DNA from: CAZXSK01 sp964642855
Lineage (GTDB): Bacteria; Planctomycetota; Phycisphaerae; SM23-33
Direction: 5' to 3'
Assembly: GCA_964642855.1 (NCBI GenBank)
Contig: CAZXSK010000015.1
Coordinates: forward strand, 1 to 63,888
DNA: 63,888 nt
Position numbers and translations under genes: made by a program. Below are positions 55,196 to 63,545 of this stretch, one piece after another (position 1 is the stretch's first letter; each line of letters opens with the position of its first letter). The notes below the pieces were generated by a model. The model saw only the letters and a list, made by a program, of their open reading frames with translations, had not been told where the DNA came from and did not search any database.

Positions 55196-55226
55196 GCGCG
55201 GGAGTCGGCTGGAGTGACTCCCGCGC
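55196..55226 (-). terminator. Strong hairpin after recA
   Basis: A perfect 11-bp stem, GCGCGGGAGTC (55196-55206) and GACTCCCGCGC (55216-55226), with a 9-nt loop, extended by GCCAGG/CCTGGC pairs further out (55181-55186 and 55231-55236). It lies 62 nt after the recA stop and 135 nt before the sulfatase. No T-run follows, so it may attenuate rather than end transcription. Confidence 0.55.
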
Positions 55227-55288
55227 GGGTCCTGGCGGGTACGTTGTGCATTTCCTCCAGGCCGGTCGAAACCGCCCGGCATGGTGGG

Positions 55289-56404
55289 TTACTCTTCTTC
55301 GTCGTCGCCGTCGTCGGACTCGCCGGCCGGTTGCTCCGGCTCGTCCAGCATGTGGGGGGCGAGTTTGCGGAGCACCTCGGTGCGGATCTCGTTGGTGACT
55401 TCGGGGTTCTCCTCCAGGAACGTCTTGGAGTTCTCCCTGCCCTGTCCGAGGCGCACGTCGCCGTAGCTGAACCAGGCGCCGGACTTGTTGACGATGTCGT
55501 TCTCGACGGCCAGGTCCATCAGGTCGCCTTCGGCGCTGATGCCCTTGTTGAACATGATGTCGAACTCGGCCTTGCGGAAGGGCGGGGCGATTTTGTTTTT
55601 GACGACGCGTGCCCGCACCCGGTTGCCGACCGATTCGTCGCCTTCCTTGATGGACGTCACGCGGCGGACGTCGATGCGGACGGAGCTGTAGAACTTCAGG
55701 GCGTTGCCCCCCGGGGTGGTTTCAGGGTTGCCGAACATCACGCCGATCTTCATGCGGATCTGGTTGATGAAGATCACCGACGTGCGGCTCTTGGAGATTG
55801 CGCCCACGAGTTTGCGCATCGCCTGGCTCATCAGGCGGGCCTGCAGGCCCACGTGCGAGTCGCCCATTTCACCTTCGATTTCCGCCCGGGGTATCAGGGC
55901 GGCGACCGAGTCGACCACCACGACGTCGACGCTGTTGGAGCGGACCAGCAGCTCGCAGATTTCCAGCGCCTGCTCGCCGGTGTCCGGCTGGGAGACCAGC
56001 AGGTTCTCCAGGTCCACGCCCAGCTTGCGTGCCCAGGTGGGGTCCAGTGCGTGTTCGGCGTCGATGAAGGCCGCCACGCCGCCGGTCTTCTGCGCGTTGG
56101 CGATCACATGCAGGGCGAGGGTGGTTTTTCCCGAACCCTCGGGTCCGTAGAGTTCGCAGATGCGTCCGGCGGGAATGCCCTGCCCGCCCAGGGCGAGATC
56201 CAGCGACAGGGCGCCGGTGGAATGCCCCTTGGTGCGGACGACCTGGTCTTTGGCGAGTTTCATGATCGCGCCGACACCGTAGTTCTTCTCGATCTGCTTG
56301 AGTGCCGCGTCGAGCGCCTTTTCACGCTTCTCGTCGGAGACCGGCGCGGCGGGGACCGAGACGGCCTGTTTGCCCTTGCTGCCCTTTTTCGTCGACTTCG
56401 CCAT
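55289..56404 (-). CDS. recA: Recombinase RecA
   Basis: RecA forms ATP-dependent filaments on single-stranded DNA for recombination and SOS activation. The 371-residue protein is full-length. GPEGSGKTTLALHVI is the Walker A motif, VVVVDSVAALIPRAEIEGEMGD the Walker B and L1 region, and INQIRMKIGVMFGNPETTPGGNALKFYSSVR the L2 loop. The acidic C-terminal tail (GESDDGDDEEE) is present. A basic N-terminal extension (MAKSTKKGSKGKQ) precedes the usual start. GAGGAG lies upstream. No known LexA box was found in the leader. Confidence 0.98.
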   Translation of the reverse strand: MAKSTKKGSKGKQAVSVPAAPVSDEKREKALDAALKQIEKNYGVGAIMKLAKDQVVRTKGHSTGALSLDLALGGQGIPAGRICELYGPEGSGKTTLALHVIANAQKTGGVAAFIDAEHALDPTWARKLGVDLENLLVSQPDTGEQALEICELLVRSNSVDVVVVDSVAALIPRAEIEGEMGDSHVGLQARLMSQAMRKLVGAISKSRTSVIFINQIRMKIGVMFGNPETTPGGNALKFYSSVRIDVRRVTSIKEGDESVGNRVRARVVKNKIAPPFRKAEFDIMFNKGISAEGDLMDLAVENDIVNKSGAWFSYGDVRLGQGRENSKTFLEENPEVTNEIRTEVLRKLAPHMLDEPEQPAGESDDGDDEEE

Positions 56405-56499
56405 GGGTTTCTCCTCGGCTGATCACAGAAGCCGGCCTGCCTGGCGGCGCGCCCACGAGGCGGTCCCTCGCCTGCCCGGAAGGCCGATGCGTATCGTGT

Positions 56500-56527
56500 A
56501 TGGTATTTGTTCGGGGCAGGAGTGCAA
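56500..56527 (-). promoter_or_regulatory. Possible recA promoter
   Basis: On the minus strand TTGCAC (56522-56527), a 16-nt spacer and TACCAT (56500-56505) match the sigma-70 consensus at 4/6 each. It lies about 95 nt upstream of the recA start. Confidence 0.25.
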
Positions 56528-56581
56528 GGACAAAATGAAAAAAACTCCCGCCGCCGGGGCGACCTCCCACCCCGGGCTTGT

Positions 56582-57160
56582 CTACCGCTCTCGGCCGGTC
56601 TTGCAGCGGGCCAGGGGCGTATAGATCGGCCCGCGAGGCGTCAGTTCGCTGGCGTAGACCGTCACGCCCGTCGCCTCGAAGCCGTCGAACACTTCGTCGA
56701 CCAGGCCGCCCAATCTCCGTCGCAGCGCGTCGGGACTGCGGGCGAACTTCACCCGCCCCAACGTAACGTGAGGCCGATACTCCCTGGACTCGGGCGCAAA
56801 ACCCAACTCCGCCAGCGCCTCACCCGCCCGTCGCTGCAACTCCGCAAGCCGGCCGGTGGGGTCGGCGACCTGCGCCCAGAACATCCGGAGCCTCCGCCCG
56901 GCCGGGGGAACCGCCACGACCTCCGGGACCTCCAGCGGGATCGGCGCGAACCGCCCGGCGACCTCGGCCGCTGCCTGGCAGACGTTTGCAGCCTGGTCGT
57001 CGGAGACCTCGCCCAGAAACTGCATCGTCACGTGCAGGTTCCGCGGGGCGACCCAGGTGACCTTGCAGGCCTTGCGGTCGCGAGGATCGATCGCCTCGCA
57101 AACTCCGGCCAGCTGGTCGCGCAGGGCGTCCGGAATGTCTACGGCAAGAAAGGTCCGCAT
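56582..57160 (-). CDS. thpR: RNA 2',3'-cyclic phosphodiesterase ThpR
   Basis: A 192-residue 2H phosphoesterase. The two catalytic HxT motifs are in NLHVTMQFLGEV (about 42-53) and RPHVTLGRVKF (about 129-139). The N-terminus RTFLAVDIPDALRDQL is typical of ThpR (formerly LigT). It opens RNA 2',3'-cyclic phosphates. It diverges from the zinc-ribbon gene at 57263 and shares no operon with recA. Confidence 0.88.
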   Translation of the reverse strand: MRTFLAVDIPDALRDQLAGVCEAIDPRDRKACKVTWVAPRNLHVTMQFLGEVSDDQAANVCQAAAEVAGRFAPIPLEVPEVVAVPPAGRRLRMFWAQVADPTGRLAELQRRAGEALAELGFAPESREYRPHVTLGRVKFARSPDALRRRLGGLVDEVFDGFEATGVTVYASELTPRGPIYTPLARCKTGRER

Positions 57161-57262
57161 GCAGTCTCCGGAGCCATCTTACCGCGCGGAAGGCGGAGCG
57201 CAAACCCGCCGGGCAGGCCAATTCGCCTTGGTCGCCGGCGCCCGGCCTGCGATAATGGCCGC

Positions 57263-57886
57263 ATGATGTCCGAAACGATCGATCCGTCCCCCGCGTCGCC
57301 GGCTGGTGATGCGACAGGCCAGAAGCAATCCGAGACTCCCGAAGCGGAGGGTGCGGCCGTTGTTCGTCCGCCGGCGCCCGAGGCCGGCCTGATGCCCGGC
57401 GGCAAGCAGACCGCCAAGCGCATCACCGTGCAGTGTCCCTCCTGCCGGCGCGGCGTGAAGATCTCCCGCGAGTGGATCGGGAAGCGGGAAACGTGCCCCT
57501 ACTGCAGCGCGGCGATGACCGTCACCGACGCCCCGGCCGGGGAGGATGTCGCCGATCCGCTGGACGCCGCCCGCAGCAGCCAGCTGTGCGGCGCACTGGC
57601 CGTCGTCCTGGCGATGCTGACCTGGTACCTCTGGCACCAGAACGTTCCGATGGTGGGCCTGTCGCTGCTGGCGTCGGTGGGCCTGGCCGCAGCGGCGGTG
57701 GGGCTGTTCTACGTCAGTCGGCTTCGCATGGCTTCGATGGAAACCGGGCGCTTCGGACCCTCCGCCGAAAGGGACCGCGCCAACAACACCGCCACGACCG
57801 GTATGGCGCTGGGCCTGGTCGCACTGCTGATCGACCTGGTCCTGGGCATCGTCCTGCTGACGCAGATCATGAAGAACCTGGAGTAA
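57263..57886 (+). CDS. Zinc-ribbon membrane protein
   Basis: A 207-residue protein. A disordered Pro/Ala-rich N-terminal part (1-50) precedes the zinc-ribbon CPSCRRGVKISREWIGKRETCPYC (two CxxC pairs). After it come three hydrophobic segments: LCGALAVVLAMLTWYLW, MVGLSLLASVGLAAAAVGLFYV and GMALGLVALLIDLVLGIVLL. The function is unknown; such MJ0042-type ribbon/membrane proteins are common in planctomycetes. It starts at ATG 57263 (or 57266). It stands alone between the thpR and hydrolase genes. Confidence 0.65.
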   Translation: MMSETIDPSPASPAGDATGQKQSETPEAEGAAVVRPPAPEAGLMPGGKQTAKRITVQCPSCRRGVKISREWIGKRETCPYCSAAMTVTDAPAGEDVADPLDAARSSQLCGALAVVLAMLTWYLWHQNVPMVGLSLLASVGLAAAAVGLFYVSRLRMASMETGRFGPSAERDRANNTATTGMALGLVALLIDLVLGIVLLTQIMKNLE

Positions 57887-57980
57887 CGCCCGTCCGACTT
57901 TCACTGGCCGGGTGGCATTTTCCATCGATTGCACCCTGGCATGCAGACGGGGCATCGCAATCGAACGATTTGCGCACAGC

Positions 57981-59762
57981 TCACTTCTTCTGCTTCTTCG
58001 ACACGTCGTGGAGCTTCAGCCAGGCGCCCGCCAGGTCGCGATCCGGCAGCCAGAACATGTCGTCGCGCCGGCCTTGAGGTACGTCGTCGAAATCGTGGAC
58101 GAACGACTCGGGCTTCCGCGGGCCATCCGCGAACCGCTCGCGGAACGCGCGCTCCTTGGCGGCTTTGCTCTCCTGCATCGCCTTGGCCTCGGCGACGAGT
58201 TCGTCGCTGACCGGATCCAGCGAGGGCTCGACGTGGCCCCACGTGACGCTCTTCATCCGCACCACGAACAGCATCGGGTAGAGTCCCTTGTCGAGCTTGA
58301 CCACCTGCTTGTGATCCACAGGCCGCCCGTTGAGCACAATCTGCAGCCGCACGGCCAGCGAGTGATACCCCGTGACCTTCAGCGCCGTGGGCTTGTCGAC
58401 CTTCAGCACCGTGTAGCCGATCACGGTGACCTGCTTGTTCCTGGGCGACAGGCCACCCTTCATCGCGATGCCGCGTGCAATACCCCCTCGCCGACCGATC
58501 TCGCTGTCGGCGATGGGCGTGAACGTCGCCTTCCTGCCGTCGATCTCGATCACGTCGTTGGGCTCCGGTCGCAGCTGCGCAATGGCGTCGGGCAGCTCGG
58601 TCATCGGGTCGGCCTTCATCGCGAACTGCAGGCCCTTGGTCACCAGCCAGTCCGTCGGGCTCTTGCCGGGCGACAGATCCACTACCGGCACGCCGTCGGC
58701 CGGCTTGTAGTCCTTCGCCGGGGGGATCTCCGCATAGCCGTTGACCTTGCTCTCTTCCGGGGGCGCGACGACGTACGCCCCGTTTTCCTCCACCAGTTCC
58801 ATGCGCGGCTTGCGGAAGATGTCTTCCACGGCGAACCGCTCCAGCAGCACGCCCTTGCTCGCGTCGACCTGGCGAAGCTCCAGCGGGCCGTCGACGGGGT
58901 AGCCCTTCTCGGGCAGGCGAAGCTCCAGGGCCTTGTCCACGTACTTCGCGAGGTAGTCCCACACCTCCTGGACCGTGAACTTGTCTGGGAACTTCCTGCC
59001 CCAGCCCTTGCTGCCGTGGGCGTCGACGTAGTCGCCATGCCCCACACCGTGGACCACCACCTGGTGCGGCAGCAGGCCGGAATTCGCCCGGTAGTTCAGC
59101 AGCGACGGCCTGACGTGCTTGGCGAACGTGCCCCCCCATTCGATCTCGCCGTTGACGCTCACGTGCAGAATCGAATGGTCCTTGAGCTTCGACCACTTGG
59201 CCATCGGCCACGTCGGTGTCTCGGCGTGGTAGGAGATCATCGCGATCGTCCGCTGGGGGTACTTCCAGGCCATGTAGTACGGGAACTTGCCCATCGAGGA
59301 CTTCCCGAACGTTATCCACGGGGCGTGGCGGAAGCCCTTGACGCCCGTATCCTTCTCGACCTTGGCGAAGATGTCGTCGACGCGGTCGAGCTTGCTTTGC
59401 AGCGCGTAGCGCAGGTACACGATGCCCATTTCGTGCTTCGCGGCTACCTTGCGGGTCTCGTCGTGCTCGCCGAAGTGCTTGGAGTCGCTGTTGGCGACGA
59501 TCAGCAGCATCGCGCGGATGCGCTTAACCCCCTTCGGCGCCCAGGCGAGAATGCGCTTCTGCTCGCTCTTGCGCTTCCTGCCGGCGTCGTAGGCCTTCTG
59601 CAGGTCGTCGGGCAGGTCCATCGCCCACGGCCAGTATTCGCCCTCCGACGTCACCGCCTTGTCGCCGTCCCCTTGTTCAGCCTGCGCGAGCCCGCAGGCC
59701 AGCGTCACAGCCAGACAACCTGCCAGCACGGCAAGCCCGAACGTTCTTCTCGTCGTCGTCAT
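57981..59762 (-). CDS. Tat-type secreted alpha/beta-hydrolase-like protein
   Basis: A 593-residue exported protein. The N-terminus TTTRRTFGLAVLAGCLAVTLA has the twin-arginine motif TRRTFGL, so export by the Tat system is likely. An alpha/beta-hydrolase-like domain (about 65-270) has the nucleophile elbow FGKSSMG (GxSxG) and HQVVVHGVGHGD as the likely catalytic His region. Residues about 300-590 are beta-rich and carry HSLAVRLQIVLNGRPVDHKQV, perhaps a carbohydrate-binding-like domain. It is probably an esterase or other hydrolase on polysaccharide debris, which is inference. Confidence 0.65.
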   Translation of the reverse strand: MTTTRRTFGLAVLAGCLAVTLACGLAQAEQGDGDKAVTSEGEYWPWAMDLPDDLQKAYDAGRKRKSEQKRILAWAPKGVKRIRAMLLIVANSDSKHFGEHDETRKVAAKHEMGIVYLRYALQSKLDRVDDIFAKVEKDTGVKGFRHAPWITFGKSSMGKFPYYMAWKYPQRTIAMISYHAETPTWPMAKWSKLKDHSILHVSVNGEIEWGGTFAKHVRPSLLNYRANSGLLPHQVVVHGVGHGDYVDAHGSKGWGRKFPDKFTVQEVWDYLAKYVDKALELRLPEKGYPVDGPLELRQVDASKGVLLERFAVEDIFRKPRMELVEENGAYVVAPPEESKVNGYAEIPPAKDYKPADGVPVVDLSPGKSPTDWLVTKGLQFAMKADPMTELPDAIAQLRPEPNDVIEIDGRKATFTPIADSEIGRRGGIARGIAMKGGLSPRNKQVTVIGYTVLKVDKPTALKVTGYHSLAVRLQIVLNGRPVDHKQVVKLDKGLYPMLFVVRMKSVTWGHVEPSLDPVSDELVAEAKAMQESKAAKERAFRERFADGPRKPESFVHDFDDVPQGRRDDMFWLPDRDLAGAWLKLHDVSKKQKK

Positions 59763-59927
59763 ATCGCATTCTCCTGCGGCTGGTAATCCGATTCCCTACC
59801 TTCAACAGCGCCCGCCGCCGGGGCGACTGCTCATTGTACGGCATTTCCTCGCTCGACATGCGCAACGGCCCCCATCATCCCGCGACGTCTGGTATACTCA
59901 CCGGCGACCCGACGCAAGGAAACGCCC

Positions 59928-60230
59928 ATGGCCCAGCCGCAGAATCTGACCGACTTCGCCCTCCGCGCCGACCCGGCCGACAACGTCGCCACCGCGCTGC
60001 GCGAAATCCCTCCCGGTACGTACCGCCTGCAGAACGGGACCGCCCTGGACGTTCCCGAAACCATTCCACCGGCCTTCAAGGTGGCGGTGACCGATATCGC
60101 GGCAGGAAGCGACATCACCAAATATGGCCAGCCCATCGGGCACGCCGCCATCGACATTCCCGCCGGGGCGCTGGTCCACGTGCACAACCTTGCCAGCAAC
60201 GTCGGCCACGGCAGGCAGGTCGCGTCATGA
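59928..60230 (+). CDS. UxaA-type dehydratase small (SAF) subunit
   Basis: A 100-residue SAF-domain protein. AVTDIAAGSDITKYGQPIGHAAIDIPAGALVHVHNLASNVGHG is the altronate dehydratase N-terminal domain, which contacts substrate and metal. In E. coli UxaA this is fused to the large domain; here they are separate genes overlapping by ATGA, so they are co-translated. AAGGAA precedes the ATG. Confidence 0.85.
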   Translation: MAQPQNLTDFALRADPADNVATALREIPPGTYRLQNGTALDVPETIPPAFKVAVTDIAAGSDITKYGQPIGHAAIDIPAGALVHVHNLASNVGHGRQVAS

Positions 60231-61390
60231 CCGATCGGACGATTCTCGCCTGGCCGCGCGAGCCCGGACACTTCGGCGTGCGGAACCACCTGCTGGTGGT
60301 CTCCACCGTCTGCTGCGCCAACTCCATCGTCGAGCGCATCGCCGCTGAAAACAACGACGTGATCCCCCTGACCCACCCCCACGGGTGCACGCACCTCGGC
60401 GACGATCGCCTGCAGGTGCTTCGCACGCTTGCCGGAACGTGCGCCAATCCCAACGTCGGCGGGGCGCTGGTGGTGGGCCTGGGCTGCGAGAGCGTTACCG
60501 TCGACGACATCCTCGCGCGCGTACCGGCCGAAGGTCGCACCGTCCGCTCGCTGGTGATCCAGCAGGCCGGGCCGATGGAAGACCTCCTGGCCGCGGCGGG
60601 CGATCACCTGGCCGATATCCGGCGCGCCGCCCGCGCCATGCAGCGCGTGGAGATCTCCCCGGCCGAGCTGACCGTCGGCCTGGAGTGCGGCGGGAGCGAT
60701 CCGTTCTCGGGCATCACCGCCAATCCGCTGGTGGGGCGCGTCAGCGACCGCCTGGCCGCTGCGGGGGGGTCGGTGATCCTCTCGGAAACGCCCGAGATGA
60801 TCGGGGCCGAAAACGCCCTCCTGCCGCGCATCGAAGACCCCACCGCCCGACGCAAGCTGCTGGCCTGCATCGAACGCTACCTCCGCAGCGCCCGCCAGCA
60901 GGGAACCGACCTGCGCGGCGTGAACCCCACGCCGGGCAACATCGCAGCCGGCCTGAGCTCCATCGAGGAGAAATCGCTCGGCTGCGTGGTCAAGGGCGGA
61001 ACCGCCCCGATCCGCGAGGTGCTGGACTACGCCCAGCCCCCCGCCGGCCCGGGACTGGTGCTGATGGACACCCCCGGCAACGACCCCGAGAGCATCACGG
61101 GCATGGTCGCCGGCGGCGCGACGGTGGTCTTGTTCACCACCGGCGTGGGCACCCCTGCCGGGCACCCGGTCGCGCCGGTGATCAAAATTGCATCCAACTC
61201 CGCAATGGCCGAACGGATGGCCAGCTACATCGATTTCGATGCCGGCCGGCTGATCGACGGCGCCGACATCGACGCCCTCGCCGACGACCTCTGGGACCTG
61301 CTGCTGGACACCGCGGCGGGCGCCCCCACCGCCGCTGAACGCAACGCCTGCCACGAGTTCGCCATCAACCGCATCGGCCCGACGTACTGA
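60227..61390 (+). CDS. UxaA-family dehydratase large subunit
   Basis: A 387-residue protein of the altronate/galactarate dehydratase family. FGVRNHLLVVSTVCCANSIVE opens the domain; HPHGCTHLGDD, GLGCESV and GLECGGSDPFSGITANPLVG give the Cys/His/Asp metal-site motifs. IKIASNSAMAERM is near the end. It dehydrates a hexonate or related sugar acid. With the two sulfatases it fits the breakdown of acidic polysaccharides, but no other uronate genes are adjacent. Exact substrate unknown. Confidence 0.85.
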   Translation: MTDRTILAWPREPGHFGVRNHLLVVSTVCCANSIVERIAAENNDVIPLTHPHGCTHLGDDRLQVLRTLAGTCANPNVGGALVVGLGCESVTVDDILARVPAEGRTVRSLVIQQAGPMEDLLAAAGDHLADIRRAARAMQRVEISPAELTVGLECGGSDPFSGITANPLVGRVSDRLAAAGGSVILSETPEMIGAENALLPRIEDPTARRKLLACIERYLRSARQQGTDLRGVNPTPGNIAAGLSSIEEKSLGCVVKGGTAPIREVLDYAQPPAGPGLVLMDTPGNDPESITGMVAGGATVVLFTTGVGTPAGHPVAPVIKIASNSAMAERMASYIDFDAGRLIDGADIDALADDLWDLLLDTAAGAPTAAERNACHEFAINRIGPTY

Positions 61391-61782
61391 CCCCCCCGAC
61401 CCGCCGGCGCAGAAAAACAGGCAGCCGGGTGTGCCATCAACGCCCAGGAGGAACCCCGCGCGATCGGTGATGTCATTGACCTCCGCGCCGGCATCCAAGA
61501 CAGACCGGCCGTAGGTCAACAGGATCCTCGTTTTCATGGATGTCTTCTCCTTTTCCCCCTGTCTGCAGCGAGCAATGAGTGAGCAATTGTCGGCGTCGAT
61601 CACCGGACACCATGCAACCCTGCGCATGCATGGGTGTATTTCGCACAAATGACCCTTTGAGGTCCGATTTTCCCGCGGTGTAATGCCCCTGGCGCCGGCA
61701 ACGGGAGAAAGGCTGCGGGCATGTCCGCGCGGCGAAACCCGCCCCCTCTAGCGGCCAATGAAACGTTAATCGGACTCTCTAC
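61391..61782. other. Intergenic region between uxaA and the restriction gene
   Basis: These 392 nt contain no firmly supported gene. On the minus strand ATG 61537 has AAGGAG eight bases upstream and begins MKTRILLTYGRSVLDAGAEV, but the frame soon runs antisense into the uxaA end. It may be a gene remnant. A change to more AT-rich sequence starts near 61760. Confidence 0.35.
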
Positions 61783-62529
61783 CTACTCCGATCGCCCTGC
61801 AGACATGGCAGCAATCTTGCCCGCAAGAGCGGCCGCGAACCGGTCGACACTGGTGAGTTCGCTGGCACATCGGAATTGGCCAGTCTTCTCGCTTGCTCTT
61901 GAAGTGAGAACCAAGGCCGCCGCATCGTACAGTTGTTCCTGGACGAGCTTGCGACACAATATCTCATAGCGGTCGGCGTAGGTGGCATGGCTGAATTCTG
62001 GCATCGCAGGGAAATGTGGAGAAGAGAAGCCGACAGGGCTCGTGGACTTCTCGCACTCCTCAAGAACAAAGACATATCCTACGAATGGCTTAGGGCTCTC
62101 ACCAAAGACCCCTTCCCGATACGCTGTATTGATGTCGATAGCATTCCCTAAGGCTTCCTCTACCCTATTATTAAAATTGTTCCCGAAGGAAGGACCAACC
62201 TGGGACTTGAATTCGATGGCTGCAACCAATCGGTTCTTACTAACAACAAGCAGGTCCCAGCTCTTTGTCGGGCGATAGAATCCAGGAATTGTCACATCAC
62301 TTCTTGCACCGCTGAACACCTCAGCCCTGGGCATCCCATTGGCAAGGATGATCTCCCGGACCAGGACAACGAATCCGTCCATATTCTTGCCCGCTGTGAC
62401 TCCTGCCCTATTCCCCTGATCGGCCACACCTCGCCTCTTCTGGCTCCGTGCTGCCAAGCTGCGGGCTTTCCAGAAGTGCTTGACTGCTTTGGGCATCAAA
62501 CGCTCCAAAGGAACGAGATCAATCCCCAT
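61783..62529 (-). CDS. PaeR7I/XhoI-like type II restriction endonuclease
   Basis: A 248-residue endonuclease of the PaeR7I family, known to cut CTCGAG. The catalytic PD-(D/E)xK region reads SWDLLVVSKNRLVAAIEFKSQVG, with the EFKSQ motif at about 109-113. PSFGNNFNNRVEEALGNAIDINTAYREGVFG is highly characteristic. It follows the methyltransferase by 8 nt on the same strand. The two form a mobile-looking unit in sequence that is clearly less GC-rich than its neighbours. The recognition site is inferred from the family. Confidence 0.85.
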   Translation of the reverse strand: MGIDLVPLERLMPKAVKHFWKARSLAARSQKRRGVADQGNRAGVTAGKNMDGFVVLVREIILANGMPRAEVFSGARSDVTIPGFYRPTKSWDLLVVSKNRLVAAIEFKSQVGPSFGNNFNNRVEEALGNAIDINTAYREGVFGESPKPFVGYVFVLEECEKSTSPVGFSSPHFPAMPEFSHATYADRYEILCRKLVQEQLYDAAALVLTSRASEKTGQFRCASELTSVDRFAAALAGKIAAMSAGRSE

Positions 62530-62537
62530 GGCGATCG

Positions 62538-63545
62538 TTACCTTTCTACTTCCAAGACATGGTTCTTGGTAAGCGTATTTGTATTCTTCCTGAACCTTCG
62601 CTCTGCATGATCGAGATAGGATGGATCAATCTCCACGCCTACGCTATTGCGTCCTGTTTGCCAAGCTGCCAGTGAGGTCGTTCCTGAACCCAGGAACGGA
62701 TCCAGCACCGTATCACCTACAAAACTAAACATCCGGATCAACCGGCACGCCAGCTCCATCGGATACGGGGCAGGGTGAGTGCGTGTGGAAGCGCCGGGAA
62801 TATCCGTCCATATCTGCCGGAACCACCTCTTGTGCAACTCATCCGGGATGACACTTAGAACGCGTTCCAAGTGGCTGGGACTCCTGTACCCTCCTGGTCT
62901 TCTTTCCATAAGGATGAATTCAATATCATTCTTGATAACAGCATTTGGTTCATAGGGCTTCCCGAGAAAGCCGCCCCCATTTCCGGGGGCCTCAAGGCTG
63001 GCGTTGGCAATCTTGTGCCAGATGATCGGAGCGAGATTATCGAAACCCAGCTTCCGGCAGTGTTCCTGTATGGATGCATGGAGTGGGACAACCGTGTGCC
63101 GACCCCTATTCTTGCGGCGGGAAAGGCATACGTCCCCAACCACGCAAACCAACCTGCCCCCGGGAACCAGCACACGATAACAATGCTCCCAGACGCGGTC
63201 CAATTGTCCGAGGAAGACGGCGTAGTCACCCACATCGCCCAGCTGCCCATCGTGGTCATTGTACTTCTTCAGGGTCCAGTAGGGAGGAGACGTCACCACC
63301 AGATGCACGCTTTGATCGAGCAGCAAATGGAGGTCCCTGGCATCTCCGAGGCGCATGATGTGCCGAGTAGGAAGAGTGGGGAGCACGGCCTCTATGTCAT
63401 GAACAGCGCCCCGGTCCTTGGCCAGTGCTGGGATCGCAGTCTGAGATGATGATGAGAACTCCCTAAGACTGGTAGGCATGTAATCACGAAGCACGGATTC
63501 CTTCGAAGCGTCACGAATTGTGGGGATATGCGCTTGTTTTCCCAT
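62538..63545 (-). CDS. Beta-class DNA methyltransferase (probably N4-cytosine or N6-adenine)
   Basis: A 335-residue SAM-dependent DNA methyltransferase. The catalytic motif TSPPYW (about 85-90) precedes the SAM-binding motif DPFLGSGTTSLAAWQTGRNSVGVEID (about 274-299); this order defines the beta class. TSPPY is most often seen in N4-cytosine enzymes. It presumably protects the sites cut by the endonuclease 8 nt downstream, forming a type II restriction-modification system. No controller gene was found. No good Shine-Dalgarno precedes ATG 63545. Confidence 0.85.
   Translation of the reverse strand: MGKQAHIPTIRDASKESVLRDYMPTSLREFSSSSQTAIPALAKDRGAVHDIEAVLPTLPTRHIMRLGDARDLHLLLDQSVHLVVTSPPYWTLKKYNDHDGQLGDVGDYAVFLGQLDRVWEHCYRVLVPGGRLVCVVGDVCLSRRKNRGRHTVVPLHASIQEHCRKLGFDNLAPIIWHKIANASLEAPGNGGGFLGKPYEPNAVIKNDIEFILMERRPGGYRSPSHLERVLSVIPDELHKRWFRQIWTDIPGASTRTHPAPYPMELACRLIRMFSFVGDTVLDPFLGSGTTSLAAWQTGRNSVGVEIDPSYLDHAERRFRKNTNTLTKNHVLEVER

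Noticed and set aside
56405..56580. LexA box before recA
   Set aside because: GAAC occurs but without the matching GTTC half-site, and no CTGT-N8-ACAG is present.
57912..59786. 624-codon plus-strand frame over the hydrolase gene
   Set aside because: Antisense to a gene with Tat leader and GxSxG; no protein-like features.
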